Under the pieces are notes generated by a model. It searched no databases, was not told where the DNA came from, and saw only the letters and a program-made list of their open reading frames with translations. Positions 29,068-39,800 of a stretch of DNA of 64,000 nucleotides are shown here, piece after piece (within the stretch, counting starts at the first letter, position 1; each line of letters opens with the position of its first letter). Location: contig BTPP01000005.1 in NCBI GenBank assembly GCA_037102815.1, positions 2,542,001 to 2,606,000 of the forward strand, in the 5' to 3' direction. Made by a program: the position numbers and the translations under genes. Origin of the DNA: Neurospora intermedia. Its lineage: Eukaryota; Ascomycota; Sordariomycetes; Sordariales; Sordariaceae.

Positions 29068-31616
29068 ATGACATCGAGGTGTCGGCGATACCGCCAGTTA
29101 CCCTTCTTGCATCGGAACTGGATTCACGCTACCAACTACTGGGAAGATAGAATGGGCAACAAGCCCTCCACCCAGTCTCGGGTGCCTGCTCATGAGTCCG
29201 ACGTCAGATATGCCGACCACAGTCACAAGCCCGATCAAGACCTCGACGACACATGCCAGCATCCAGCAAAACGTCGACGCCTCAATGACAATCATGGCTT
29301 TCCCTTATACGAGGATCCAAACGGCAACACCCCACGCTGCCTGCGGATTGAGGTCCTCAAGATTATTCACAAAGATTCACCCCGCATCAAAAATGGCGTG
29401 CCTAACGGCATCGTGGCACCCAATGTGAGGGATACCGCCAACATGCGGGCGCGTTGCAAATTAAGCATCTATGGTCATAATGGGGATGAAAAGGTTCTCC
29501 TGCACGTCGACAGCCAGTTATGCGAGCTCAAGGTTTACAGGAACCCTGCCGCCGCATCCACACACATGGCTCGACTGTATGCTATCAAAGCTTTCGATAT
29601 TCCCGAAGACAAAATATACATGGAGCGGGATGGTGATGATCCCGCCTTTGGCTTTGCCGATTCCTACAGTGTCCTAATCGAAATCGAGTCAGCCGGAGAT
29701 CCAAACTGGCCACCCAGCAGCCTAATGCCGGCCAAGGTGGAGGATCCCTTGGTCCGTAACCTGCCACCGCGCCAGTGGGCCCTTTACGCCCAGCTTCCTG
29801 ATATTTTCCATACTCGCAACAGGAAGACAGCGAGGTTGAAGGCAAGGATACAACAGAGCCGAGAGACGCCTACGGATTTCGTCATGGACATTGATGTGCG
29901 CTGGCAAACGAGCATATCAAGCCAACTAACAGGGAATAAGAAGCCCAAGGAGATGATGCCCTCTATTACAGTAATAGATCCTTGGGCCCCTAAGAAGCCC
30001 TTGTCAGAACTGCCAGTAAATGGTACAAACGGAGTTAAGGGTATCAATGGGCATCATCATGACCCAAACACTAGTAACGAGATCAGGAAGACCGGAAATT
30101 GGGAAGTTAACAGCACTTCGCTTGCTGATACCGAAGAACTGGCCGAGGGTGACTTGACGCCCAACCGATCAAGGCGCCACAGGACCGAAGTCAACTACAA
30201 CGTGAGGCAACTATGGAACACGGCCGTAGGGAAGGAGCCACGGAAACGGCGAAGAGCCGACGACGAACATCCTATACTAGACGAGCACACTGTCACCTAC
30301 GTTTTGCCGCCTGAAACGCCTGGAAGCGAGGAGACGTTGCAGGCCACCTGCAACAAGCTCTCTTGTCTAATATGCGCAGCTGAGCATGACCGCATTAGCC
30401 AGCTCCGCGCTCACTTCTCATGTCACCCCGAATATGAGTTCAGTTTTGAGCAGAAGAAGGGCATGTACATGGTGGCAGTTCATAGAGCCCCTGGATACAC
30501 ATCGACCACCATGCCTCCCTTGGAAGCGAGCAGATTATTTTCCCTCGGCCTTCCTGTAAAACCCCTTGACCTCTCCAAATTCGTCAACGGCGACGACTCC
30601 TGGGTTAAATCCCGTCTCTTACCCGATCCCAACGACTATGAAAGGCCTCATCTCCCAGCCAGCCGAAGCCCAACCAAGGGACCACAGCAGCAACAGCAAC
30701 AACAACAACAGCTGCAGCAGCAGCAGCAGCAAAAGGAAAAATGCCTTTCCACCACCTCCACATCCACCCGTAGCCGCGCCGCCGCCACCGCCGTCAAACC
30801 CCAAAAGAAACCCGTCTACATACCCCACAACATCAACCGCCCCATCTACGACCCCCTCTCCAAAGTCGAACTCGCTCCCGGCTCTGAGGTCCGCTACCCG
30901 CCCCTGGACGAAGGCTGGCTGATCACCAAGCACGCCGACGCCCTGGGCGAGTTTTCGGACGTCGAGCCCCAGGAAAAGGAGTACATGATGCAGTGGGACG
31001 CCTACATCCTGCAGAAACACCTGTGCTCGGAGCAGTACCTACCTAGAGAGTTTCGCAACTTTGTCAGGGAGAAAGCGACATGGCTGCTGGAGAAGAGGAG
31101 TCGGGCGGAGGAACTGGGGAAACATATGGCGGTGTTGTTGGCGAGGAGGTACGTGGATGATGCGACGGTGATGGCGGTGACGAAGGAGTTGAATGAGGCT
31201 AGGAAGGCCATGGCTGCTGCTGAGGGTGGTGCGAATGCGAATGGTCCTGGTGCTGGGGATGGGGGACAGGCAAGCAAGGAATCTGAGGTAAAGGAGCAGC
31301 AACAGCAGCAGCAGCAGCAGCAGCAGTCAAATGGTAGGAAGAAGAGTGCGGCGGGAGGTTGTGCGAGGTGTGGAGAGGTGGTGCCACAGCCGGAAATGGT
31401 GATTTGCTGTAACAAGGTGAGTTTTTTTCTCTCTTTTTTTGGTCTTTCTTCTCTTCCATCTTAACAATCGGAACCCAAGTAACTAACATGAGACGAAACT
31501 AGCACTGTAAACAACGTATCTACCACAATCGATGCGTGCCAAACCCGGAGGAGGCGCTCCAACTCGTCAGGAAGCGAAAGTGGAAGTGCTTCAAGTGCGA
31601 AGCAGTGGGCCATTAG
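29068..31616 (+). CDS. suz12: Su(z)12, Polycomb repressive complex 2 subunit
   Basis: Exons 29068-31416 and 31503-31616 give 820 residues. PRC2 methylates histone H3 Lys27 in the nucleus; Su(z)12 scaffolds the catalytic subunit and the Nurf55-type subunit. Visible parts in order: an N-terminal FLHR segment like that of animal SUZ12 (about 13-16), a C2-like beta-rich region (about 95-280), a C2H2 finger (CLIC...HFSCH, about 435-455), and the VEFS box (EFSDVEPQEKEYMMQWDAYI to about 740). Glutamine runs lie before and after the VEFS box. The C-terminal addition (CARC...CNKHC...H..C...CFKC) looks like a PHD-type zinc finger whose second half is in exon 2. The intron has GTGAGT and a CTAAC branch site. 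A CGCAG acceptor directly before 29068 hints at a further upstream exon; the next in-frame ATG is 29152, but the FLHR match argues against it. Confidence 0.9.
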
Positions 31617-32913
31617 AAATGGCAGCAGCCCAAAGTTGAAGCCAAAGTCGAAGCCAAAGTCAAAGCAGAGATCAAAGTGGGAAGAAGATGCTACAGCAGA
31701 CTTCCACAAGGAACAACACTGCAAGGTCGTCGATGGAGAGATACCCAGAAGAGGTAGAAGAAGGAAGGAAGATCAATGGAACGGGGGTTAGGTTAGGATA
31801 TATGCATGTTTGCTTCCGTTGTTACCTTGCATACAGCCTGGAGTTCGGTACGTAGGTAGGATTGAAGACAAAGAGCATACATACATACTACTTAGCTAGA
31901 AGGAGGGAGGTCTTGAAACGACGAATTATTTGCTGAACTTGAGGTGTCTACTGTGGTAGATAGCTACCCAAAAGACGGAATGGCTTCCGTGCAATGTACG
32001 ACCACGGTTTACTTGGTACTTACTTAGTTAGTTGCATTAAGTGCCTGGTCAACCTAGCTAGGTACGTATAGCATTCAAAATCAAAACTGACAATAACTGA
32101 AACGGAAAGTAGGTACGGTAAATTAAGACTCACCGGTAGTAGGTATACGCTCAAGAAGCCACGATCCTCACTCACTCCACTGTTCGTTACAAAATGCACA
32201 ACATCACCCACCGGTCGCCGCTCAGATGTATCTATTCCAGACAGTACGTACAGCTATAAATAAAGTTGATGAGCTAAGTTGGTACCTCTACCCAGTTCAC
32301 ATAAACAACTCCGAAGAATAGCTACCTACCAACCTACCTACCTACACAGATGCCACATTTTGCGGATATTTAGTCCAAACATCCAGTCAGCCATCTATCA
32401 ATACCTACCTACCTCTACCTAGCTTTGGTTAGGTTGCTCCGGCATACTAACGTAAATCATCAATACAGTAGTATAGCAAGAGTCACGAGCGACATGGTAT
32501 CTACCTAGGTAGGTACCTATTGTCGAAAACGGGCAGCAATCACAATGTCACGCTTGAGAGAACAGAAACACTTTCTATTCCGTTCCATTCCATAATCCCA
32601 AACCAATCTATGAGAAAGACCCAAATAAGCCCTATGAACAATGAATGCGAAGACCGGATAAGAAAGTCCACTATGTAGGTACTATGCCGGTGTGCCTAGA
32701 GGTATATATATATATACCGTCAGCCATAGATAGGTAGCCATCGATGACATGCATACCATACCATTTCCACGAAGAAAACAACTTGAAAGCTGACAACTAA
32801 ACTATGTACCTACTATACTACAAGAAACGTATGTAGTAACCCCAACTCCGCAAAGATATCAATCACACTATACTATACTATACAATCCATCACCACTCCC
32901 TCCAGCCTCTAAT
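31617..32913. other. Intergenic between convergent genes
   Basis: Holds two 3' regions and many TACC/TAGG simple repeats (for example near 32330-32345 and 32405-32420), a TA run near 32702-32717 and ACTAT repeats near 32865-32882. No gene is visible. Confidence 0.6.
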
Positions 32914-35900
32914 CTAAACAGCAACCTTCACCCCCTTGCCATCCTCATCAACAACCACCTTCCTCACTCTCGCCTCCTCTGTCCCGCCCCTCCCCGTACC
33001 CGCCACCTCAAACCCAATCCCCCTCCTCGCCTTCCTTCTCGCCGCCTTGCCCCCGGCATCCCCATACTGCTCATCAAACTTGCGAATGGCCTTCAAGCTC
33101 TCCATATCCTCGCTGATACTCGCACTAATCTCCCGCATGCCCTTTTCAAAGTGTTTCCTCGTCAGCACTCTCCGTTCCGGGAACTCGTACGCGGGGCGAC
33201 CCTTCTCCGAATGCGCCTCCGCCGCCTCCGCCGCCGCCATCGCCGCATCATGCGCTTCCTTGGCTCTACACTCCTCCCTTACTGCCTCCATCGCAGCCGA
33301 GACACACAAGTTCTTGAGGTCCGAGCCAGAATAGAGATCAGTCTCCTTGGCTAGCGCGTCCAAGTCCACGTCCGGAGCAAGTTGTTCCTCGCGAAGCATC
33401 ACTTTGAGAATCTTGGCGCGCTCAGCGACAAGCGGCAAGTCGACCAGGATCTTCCGCGGAAGACGACGGAGCACGGCCTCGTCGAGGTCAAAGGGCCGGT
33501 TGGTGGCGACCATGATGAAGGCGCGCATGTCAGAGAGGCCGTCCCACTCGCGCAGGAACTGCGTGATGGTTTCGCGGTGGGCGGTGCGGCCGGGGTTGTT
33601 GTGGCGGGCGCCGAGGAGCGCGTCGGCCTCGTCGAGAAAAATGACCATGGGCGAGAGTTTGCGGGCCAAGGAAAAGAGGGCGCGCACGTTCTTCTCGGAT
33701 TGGCCGAGCCACATGTCGTTGATGGAGGCGGCCGAGACCTCGAGCATGTTGGCGCCGGATTCTTTGGCGACGGCTTTTGCTAGCAAGGTCTTGCCGGTGC
33801 CGGGGGGCCCGTAGAGCAGGCAGCCGGGGATGCGCTCGGTTTTGAGCACGCCGTAGGCAAAGGCGTCGGGACGTTGGAGGGAGAGGGAGGTGAGGCCGAT
33901 GAGAGACTCTTTGGTCTCGGCGGGGACGATGATGTCGTCAAAGGTGGTGTGGATGTCCTTGGCGTTCACGAGACCGGCCAGAAGCTTCTTCTCGTGCTGG
34001 TCGTAGTCCTTGTTGTCGCTGGCGGTTTGGCTTTGGCTGCTGGCCCACGAGGAAGAAAAGCCCGAGGTGGGTGAGTCGCCGCCCTCTGGCATGTGTTGGT
34101 CAAATATGTTGCTTGCGCCACCCTTTTGACGGAAGAGTGGGGAGAAGTAAGGAGGACGGATGCCCGAGTAGATGCCCTTCCAGTGGTTGTCGCGGTCGCT
34201 CATGAAGGCGAGTGCGTACTTGAGGTGGCCGAGACCGTACTTCTTGGGAGGCGGTGATCGACTGCCCAGCAAGAGGGAGGTTAAGCGGTACACCCATTGG
34301 GCGTCAAACACATGTTTCGACAAGGTCTGGAACAGATCGGTGTATCTTTCGTCTACAAGGACCTGGTCATCTTCAAACTTGATTTGCGCATCAAAGTCAA
34401 TGGCGGCTGGGGTGGGCAGTCTTGCTTCCAGCATGCTCTTGATGTTGTTGATGTTGTCGTAGAGGTTGTCCTTCCTGTCCATCCACTCGGTAGACGGGGA
34501 AGCGTGGAAGGGGATGATGTGATGGCCCTCACGGCCGAGCTCGACCAACTGATTGCGCCAGTGCTGCGACTTGTCCATGTCACTAGATGAAGAGCCTACC
34601 AGCACAATCTTCTTTCCGTCGTGCGCCGCCTCCTCGAAATGCCAGTCATGGACAATGTCTCGTAACCTGGTAATCAAACTTTCTTGCAGTTCACTGAGTT
34701 CTACATAGTCGTGCAGATGGATGATCAGGTCACGCTTCTCATAAGTACCCGTCTGAGCAAACCGCTTGGCATCAGCCGCCCTCACGATCGCCTTGAGCGT
34801 ATTTTGTATCTTGAGTCCTTCCCAGCGTGGGTCGACAGAACGCGAGCTTCCAAAGTCCTTGCCGGAGCTGAGGAGAGACCGCAGCTTGGACGGCATCGAT
34901 ACATGCAGAACACCCACATCGCCATCCGAGTCAGCATCATCCCGGTTAACCAGTCTTCCATTCATCTCGGAAGCGGCGTACCCCAACATGGAAACCGAGC
35001 CCCGAGCGTGATGGATGTTCTGCTGTAACTGGGTTCCCAGAAGTCGGGCCAAGCTAAACGCATCCAGGTGTATTACGTCCGCCTTGAGGTCAGTGGCAAT
35101 GTCATCAATGACATGGTTGGCGACACTACGACCCCTGCGGTTCACCACCGAGAGAACTGTCGTGAGCCGGTGGTAGTCTGGCGGCTTAGTACCGTGAGGC
35201 ACGTCCGCCACCAGCTCGGCACGTATAGCGGCCAGAAGCTCCATGCAGACTGGATACTCGGGATCCGGCCTGCTGGCCAAAGGGCTGCCGTGTAGCGCGC
35301 CCGAGCCAGGTTGGGCTTCGCATCGAAGATTTGCCAGCCAGCGCTGTGCCTCTCCGGACAGCGGCTTATCCGACCACCACAGCAACCGAACAATGTCATC
35401 CTCCCGGGAAGAGTGGTGCTTGCGCAGCAACTCGATATGCTCCGGGTTCGCGCCCGTCTGGTGGACGATAGCCAGCGCCTGTAGGAACGCGGTGCTGTGT
35501 GCCGCATGCGCTTTCTTAAGCAGGTGGCTAGAGGACTCGGGTAGTTGCTCGAAGGCAGCCTCGCGCTCCTCCTCGGGCAGCCGTACCAGCTCGTCCAACA
35601 TGCTTGTCCACGACTTGACGTCGTCCTCTGTCACCTGGACCTTGGCGAACTTCTTCTCCAGCAGCTCCAGCACGGCTTCGCGGTCGACGTCTTCGAGAGG
35701 GAATAGCAAGGTCTGGGGTGCGCCGATGGGTCGGGCTTCGTACAGCGACACGTTGTGGTCGATGAACCATGGGTCTAGCTTCACCCAGGGCGTGCTCGGG
35801 GTGCTGCTGGCCTGCGGGGCGACATTGTTCTCGATGTTGACGGCGCCCAACCTGCCGGGCCGATGACGTCCCCGGGTTCCCTTGAGCGTGAGGGCTTCCT

Positions 35901-36246
35901 TGTAGGCATCGGCGGCCGCTTTTGATTCTGCGTCCTTCTTGTCGGCAGAAGCTTCCTCCTGGCCAGACGAAGTGGTAGTCGTGGTAGAAGCGGGCTTGTC
36001 ATGTGTTGTTTTATCTTGGTCTTCCGGCTTCTTATGGTCGGCAGGGTTCGAGTTCGAGTCGGAATCGTTCTTGAGGGAGGCGGCAGAGGTACGGAAGCCT
36101 CTTAGGGACTGGTGGGTGGCATGCTGGCGACGGGATAGAACAGAGCCGGAAGCGGAAGCGGAAGCGGCAACGGAGACGGCGCGGGGCAGTCGGCGACAAC
36201 ATGAGGATTGCGCCGACAGCAGGGCTCGGGCCCCGGCAACAGGCAT
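32914..36246 (-). CDS. Mitochondrial AAA ATPase, Msp1/ATAD1-like
   Basis: Single exon, 1110 residues. The first 60 residues are rich in Arg, Ser and Ala with few acidic residues (CCRRLPRAVSVAAS, LSRRQHATHQSLRGFRTSAA), a typical matrix-targeting presequence. A 90-residue Ser/Asp/Lys/Thr linker follows, then a long region of unknown fold. The AAA module is at the C-terminus: Walker A GPPGTGKTLLAKAVA near residue 810, the pore loop MWLGQSEKNV, Walker B VIFLDEADALLG near 865, and the second region of homology ending with ATNRPFDLDEAVLRRLPRKI. The sensor-2 side contains SGSDLKNLCVSAAMEAVREE. This places it with the Msp1/ATAD1/spastin branch, which unfolds or extracts proteins. The yeast Msp1 core is about 360 residues, so the large N-terminal part is an extension seen in filamentous fungi. 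Substrate not predictable. Confidence 0.85.
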   Translation of the reverse strand: MPVAGARALLSAQSSCCRRLPRAVSVAASASASGSVLSRRQHATHQSLRGFRTSAASLKNDSDSNSNPADHKKPEDQDKTTHDKPASTTTTTSSGQEEASADKKDAESKAAADAYKEALTLKGTRGRHRPGRLGAVNIENNVAPQASSTPSTPWVKLDPWFIDHNVSLYEARPIGAPQTLLFPLEDVDREAVLELLEKKFAKVQVTEDDVKSWTSMLDELVRLPEEEREAAFEQLPESSSHLLKKAHAAHSTAFLQALAIVHQTGANPEHIELLRKHHSSREDDIVRLLWWSDKPLSGEAQRWLANLRCEAQPGSGALHGSPLASRPDPEYPVCMELLAAIRAELVADVPHGTKPPDYHRLTTVLSVVNRRGRSVANHVIDDIATDLKADVIHLDAFSLARLLGTQLQQNIHHARGSVSMLGYAASEMNGRLVNRDDADSDGDVGVLHVSMPSKLRSLLSSGKDFGSSRSVDPRWEGLKIQNTLKAIVRAADAKRFAQTGTYEKRDLIIHLHDYVELSELQESLITRLRDIVHDWHFEEAAHDGKKIVLVGSSSSDMDKSQHWRNQLVELGREGHHIIPFHASPSTEWMDRKDNLYDNINNIKSMLEARLPTPAAIDFDAQIKFEDDQVLVDERYTDLFQTLSKHVFDAQWVYRLTSLLLGSRSPPPKKYGLGHLKYALAFMSDRDNHWKGIYSGIRPPYFSPLFRQKGGASNIFDQHMPEGGDSPTSGFSSSWASSQSQTASDNKDYDQHEKKLLAGLVNAKDIHTTFDDIIVPAETKESLIGLTSLSLQRPDAFAYGVLKTERIPGCLLYGPPGTGKTLLAKAVAKESGANMLEVSAASINDMWLGQSEKNVRALFSLARKLSPMVIFLDEADALLGARHNNPGRTAHRETITQFLREWDGLSDMRAFIMVATNRPFDLDEAVLRRLPRKILVDLPLVAERAKILKVMLREEQLAPDVDLDALAKETDLYSGSDLKNLCVSAAMEAVREECRAKEAHDAAMAAAEAAEAHSEKGRPAYEFPERRVLTRKHFEKGMREISASISEDMESLKAIRKFDEQYGDAGGKAARRKARRGIGFEVAGTGRGGTEEARVRKVVVDEDGKGVKVAV

Positions 36247-36883
36247 TGGGACGTTATCAGTTGGGGTAGTTGGCGACTCTCATAGGTGTAAGTAAATCTG
36301 TGTCGAGATGCGTGTTGCAGTTGAAATCATACATGTGATTGCGTCACCAGGCAGTCGAAGTGGAGGGTAAGTAGAAGGACGTTGAAGGTTAAGTTGACGG
36401 GGAGCTTATCGTGGACTTCGTGTGGTGGGATGGTGAATAGGTGCTTCTAGTGCTTCTTCCACTTCTCGCTGGAGCTTCACCATGACCCGAGTTGCCGTGT
36501 ACGTGATGTGTAATAGAGGATTTCCACGCCTGTTATCAGTTGCCGGCCGGCAAAATGTCCTGTTAGTCAGCCACTGTCCCGGCTAACGTCCACTGAAGAA
36601 TCCCTGGCAGCCGCCTATCATCCATTCCCTTAACCCGACTCTCCGATGGCAACAACACCAGGACGGACAGCCATATCACAACTCCCGTCTTATCAACAAC
36701 ATGGTGTTTGAATTTGGAAATAGACTATTTGGTTGATGGTTCTTCTAGTCCCTTTTCACTATCCAATTGCCGCTTGACGCCACATCATATCCGTGTTCTC
36801 CATTGCTGAATCCATCTCATAGACAGTCCGCGCGAATAGTTCTTAAGAGTCGTTAGGACAACCCTCAACGCCCTTTGTCTAGA
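36247..36883. other. Intergenic between two minus-strand genes
   Basis: Contains the promoter of the AAA ATPase gene and the 3' region of the Mus7/Mms22 gene. Nothing else seen. Confidence 0.6.
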
Positions 36884-39800
36884 CTAAAACATAAACATTT
36901 CATCATCCCACAATCTCTTCCTCTCCATCCGGTAACCACGTCTATCATCAGAGCCTTCACCCAGCCTCCATTCCCCAAGCCGAGCATACAGATCCCACAG
37001 CAGCTCCTCTCTGTCCCTAACTGTGTAGCCCGTCCCCTGGCTTCTAGCAGGAGTGGCACCAGTAGTAGACTGCGTGCTTGATGATAAACGCTGCTGCTGC
37101 TGATGCTGCCCCGGGACTCTCGCGGGACCACCGGCAGCAGTGAACCGTGTAGTAACCCGACCATCGGATGTTATCCAGTTATTCGACATATCTTTGACGA
37201 TAGCAGTGACATGGCCCTGCATACGTGGGTTGACCCTCGCCTGCTGGGACGAAGGTGTAGGAGGTAGTCCCTTCAGAAGACATTCGACTCGAATAAATCC
37301 GGCCCATGTCTCCACACCAGGCCGTTCTGCAACATCAGTCCAATCCTCCGTCTCCGAGAAAAGGAACCGTCGGATACACTCCCTCACTCCATCAAACAAC
37401 TTGGATACCACCTCCACCATATTCACCAACGCCTTCACCTTCTCCTCCCTTTGTTTCGTCTGCTCCTTCTTCTTGTTGCTCCCAATTGTCATTACCGCCG
37501 GGATGATACTCGGTTGCAAAGCAACACACAACCCCACTAACTGATTCAACAGTGCCAAATCCCTCCTCTTCACCGCCTCCGTTCCCCTCTCTCTCTTCCT
37601 CCACATCTCCTCACACCACCACACCACGCTCCTCAACACCTCAACGACATGCACCTCCACATCCTCCCCCCTCAACTCCCTCGGCACACAACTCCTCGTC
37701 AACACCCCGACCACCGCCCCAGCATAACACTCCAGCAAGACTGACCCAAACTCGCCCTCGCGGTCATGTTCATCCACCCTACCCGCAACCCGCACAACAA
37801 CAGGCAGCATCACCTCCAACATGAACGTCATGAACTCCTTCCCGCCCGTCACTTTGTCGTCCCCCAATGCCCGCTCCAGGATTCCTCTCTCCTCCTTCAG
37901 CCCATCGTTGGCCAGCGCCACCTTGAAGTTGTTGAACAAGTACCAAAACAGCTGCGACGCCGCAGGTACGTCCTTCTCCGACAGGCGGACGCCGTAGGCC
38001 ATTATCCCCGCCGTGTGCAGTTGTGGGTCTTGCAAGGGTGGGGAATAGGAGTCGGAGGGAGTGAGAAAGAAGGAGTCGACGACGACGATGCCGACGCCGT
38101 GCGATTTGATGAGCGAGATGAGCCCGTGAGTGAAGGCCACGTAGTCTTGGTGTTCTTCTGTAGAGGAGGCTGTGGGGTCTGCGAGGGCGAGGGAGCGGAG
38201 GAGGGAAAGGTCTTTCCTAATGTTGGTCATGGCTAGTTGGAGCGTGTGGGAGAATTCTTCTCTTTGGCGGCGGACAGACTGGGCGGATGATGATCCTGCT
38301 GTGGATGCCGATGGAGTGGCGCCTGGCGCGGATGTAGTCGCTCCTCCACGTAGAGCCTTGCGCATGTAGTGAATCGCGCGGGAGAAGAGATCTAGATGGA
38401 TGTTGTAGTCTGGTGTCATGCCGGCTGAGACGTCTGCCTCTGCGAGAAAAGGGAGGCCGCGCTGCTGAAGGACTTCGGCTAGGTAGGTCTCATAGCCGAG
38501 GAAGCGCATGGGCTTGATGATGCACTGGACCCAGAGGGAGAGGATGTTTGTTTCAATGTCTTTAAAGTCGAAGACGTTCTTATTGACGAGAGTGGCGATG
38601 AAGAGGGGGAGCCATCTCCTCTCTGGACCGCTCATGTTCTTGGGGATGTCGGGGAAGAGCCCATATTTACCGGGTTGGAAATAGGGCAACACCTGGGTGA
38701 CTCGCTCCTGGATGAACCGGGCAGCTAATTTGGCAGCCAGCGTCACCGTCTTCTCGGTACATGCGACCTGCTCCGTTTGCTTGCCAAAGGTTGTCAATGT
38801 CTTGAGTGGCAAAGCAAGTAATTCCCTGGCCATCCAGAAGAACTCTTTAGTGAGCTTCTCCTGAAGCAGCAGGATGGCATCATCCAACTGACGCGGGTCG
38901 ATTTCCGCACTGGAATCATTGCTGGAGTACTGCTCCTCGGAAGACTTTTCAATCCAGCCCAGGAAGTGCGCGTGAGTATCGAGTGCCACATTGAGAATAC
39001 CCCAATCAAATCCTGGAGAGCCAAAGTGCAGGGTGGTACACATCTTTTGCAGCTGGGTGACGTTTAGCGTGTAGATGGCTGCCTCAAGAGTTTTTGCCTG
39101 CTTGAGCACATCCAGAGATGCTCTGGCTGAGGCGTGGAGAATGTCCAGGGCCGTTGCTTTATTGTTGGTAATCAGTTCTTCCCGCCATGCTGCATCGATG
39201 CTCCGCATATTCTCCGCAGACAGCGCCCTGAACTGCTGCTCGATGTCGGACTCTGCAGACATATACTGGTCTAGGATCTGGTTGAACACGTTGTTCCGCC
39301 ATGTGATAAACGGTCTGAACGCAGCGCCACCCTCTCCATTGGACACGACGAGGCGAGCGAGCTGACTCCATGCTCGGATATTGATCAAGCAAGCCTCCTT
39401 GTGAGCGTTGCTAGGAGTGATTAAGCGCTCGATTAGGTCAACACGCGGCCTAAGATCTGGCGGGGCAGCCCAGAAAAGCGTGCAGAGGAGATCATGATGG
39501 TTTCTCAGGGCTGCAAGATCACGTTCATGTATTGTGTCCTCTTTAAGATATTGTCGGTCATGGTTGGGAAGCGTCCTTGTAACAAGGTTTCGGATATCTT
39601 TTGTCCGCCCAAGTTGCCTAAGGTGTTGAATGGCGAGAGCCAACAGTTTGATGAAGATGTGAAAGCAACGGTCTTCAGGATCAATGGCCAGAGAAGGATT
39701 GTTAGCAAGCTCTTCCAGGAAGCGAGGAGACTTGTAGACCTGTTCATTCCTCAGATGGCAGAGATTTTGCGAGCCGAAAAAATCAAAGGTAGTGCCGATG

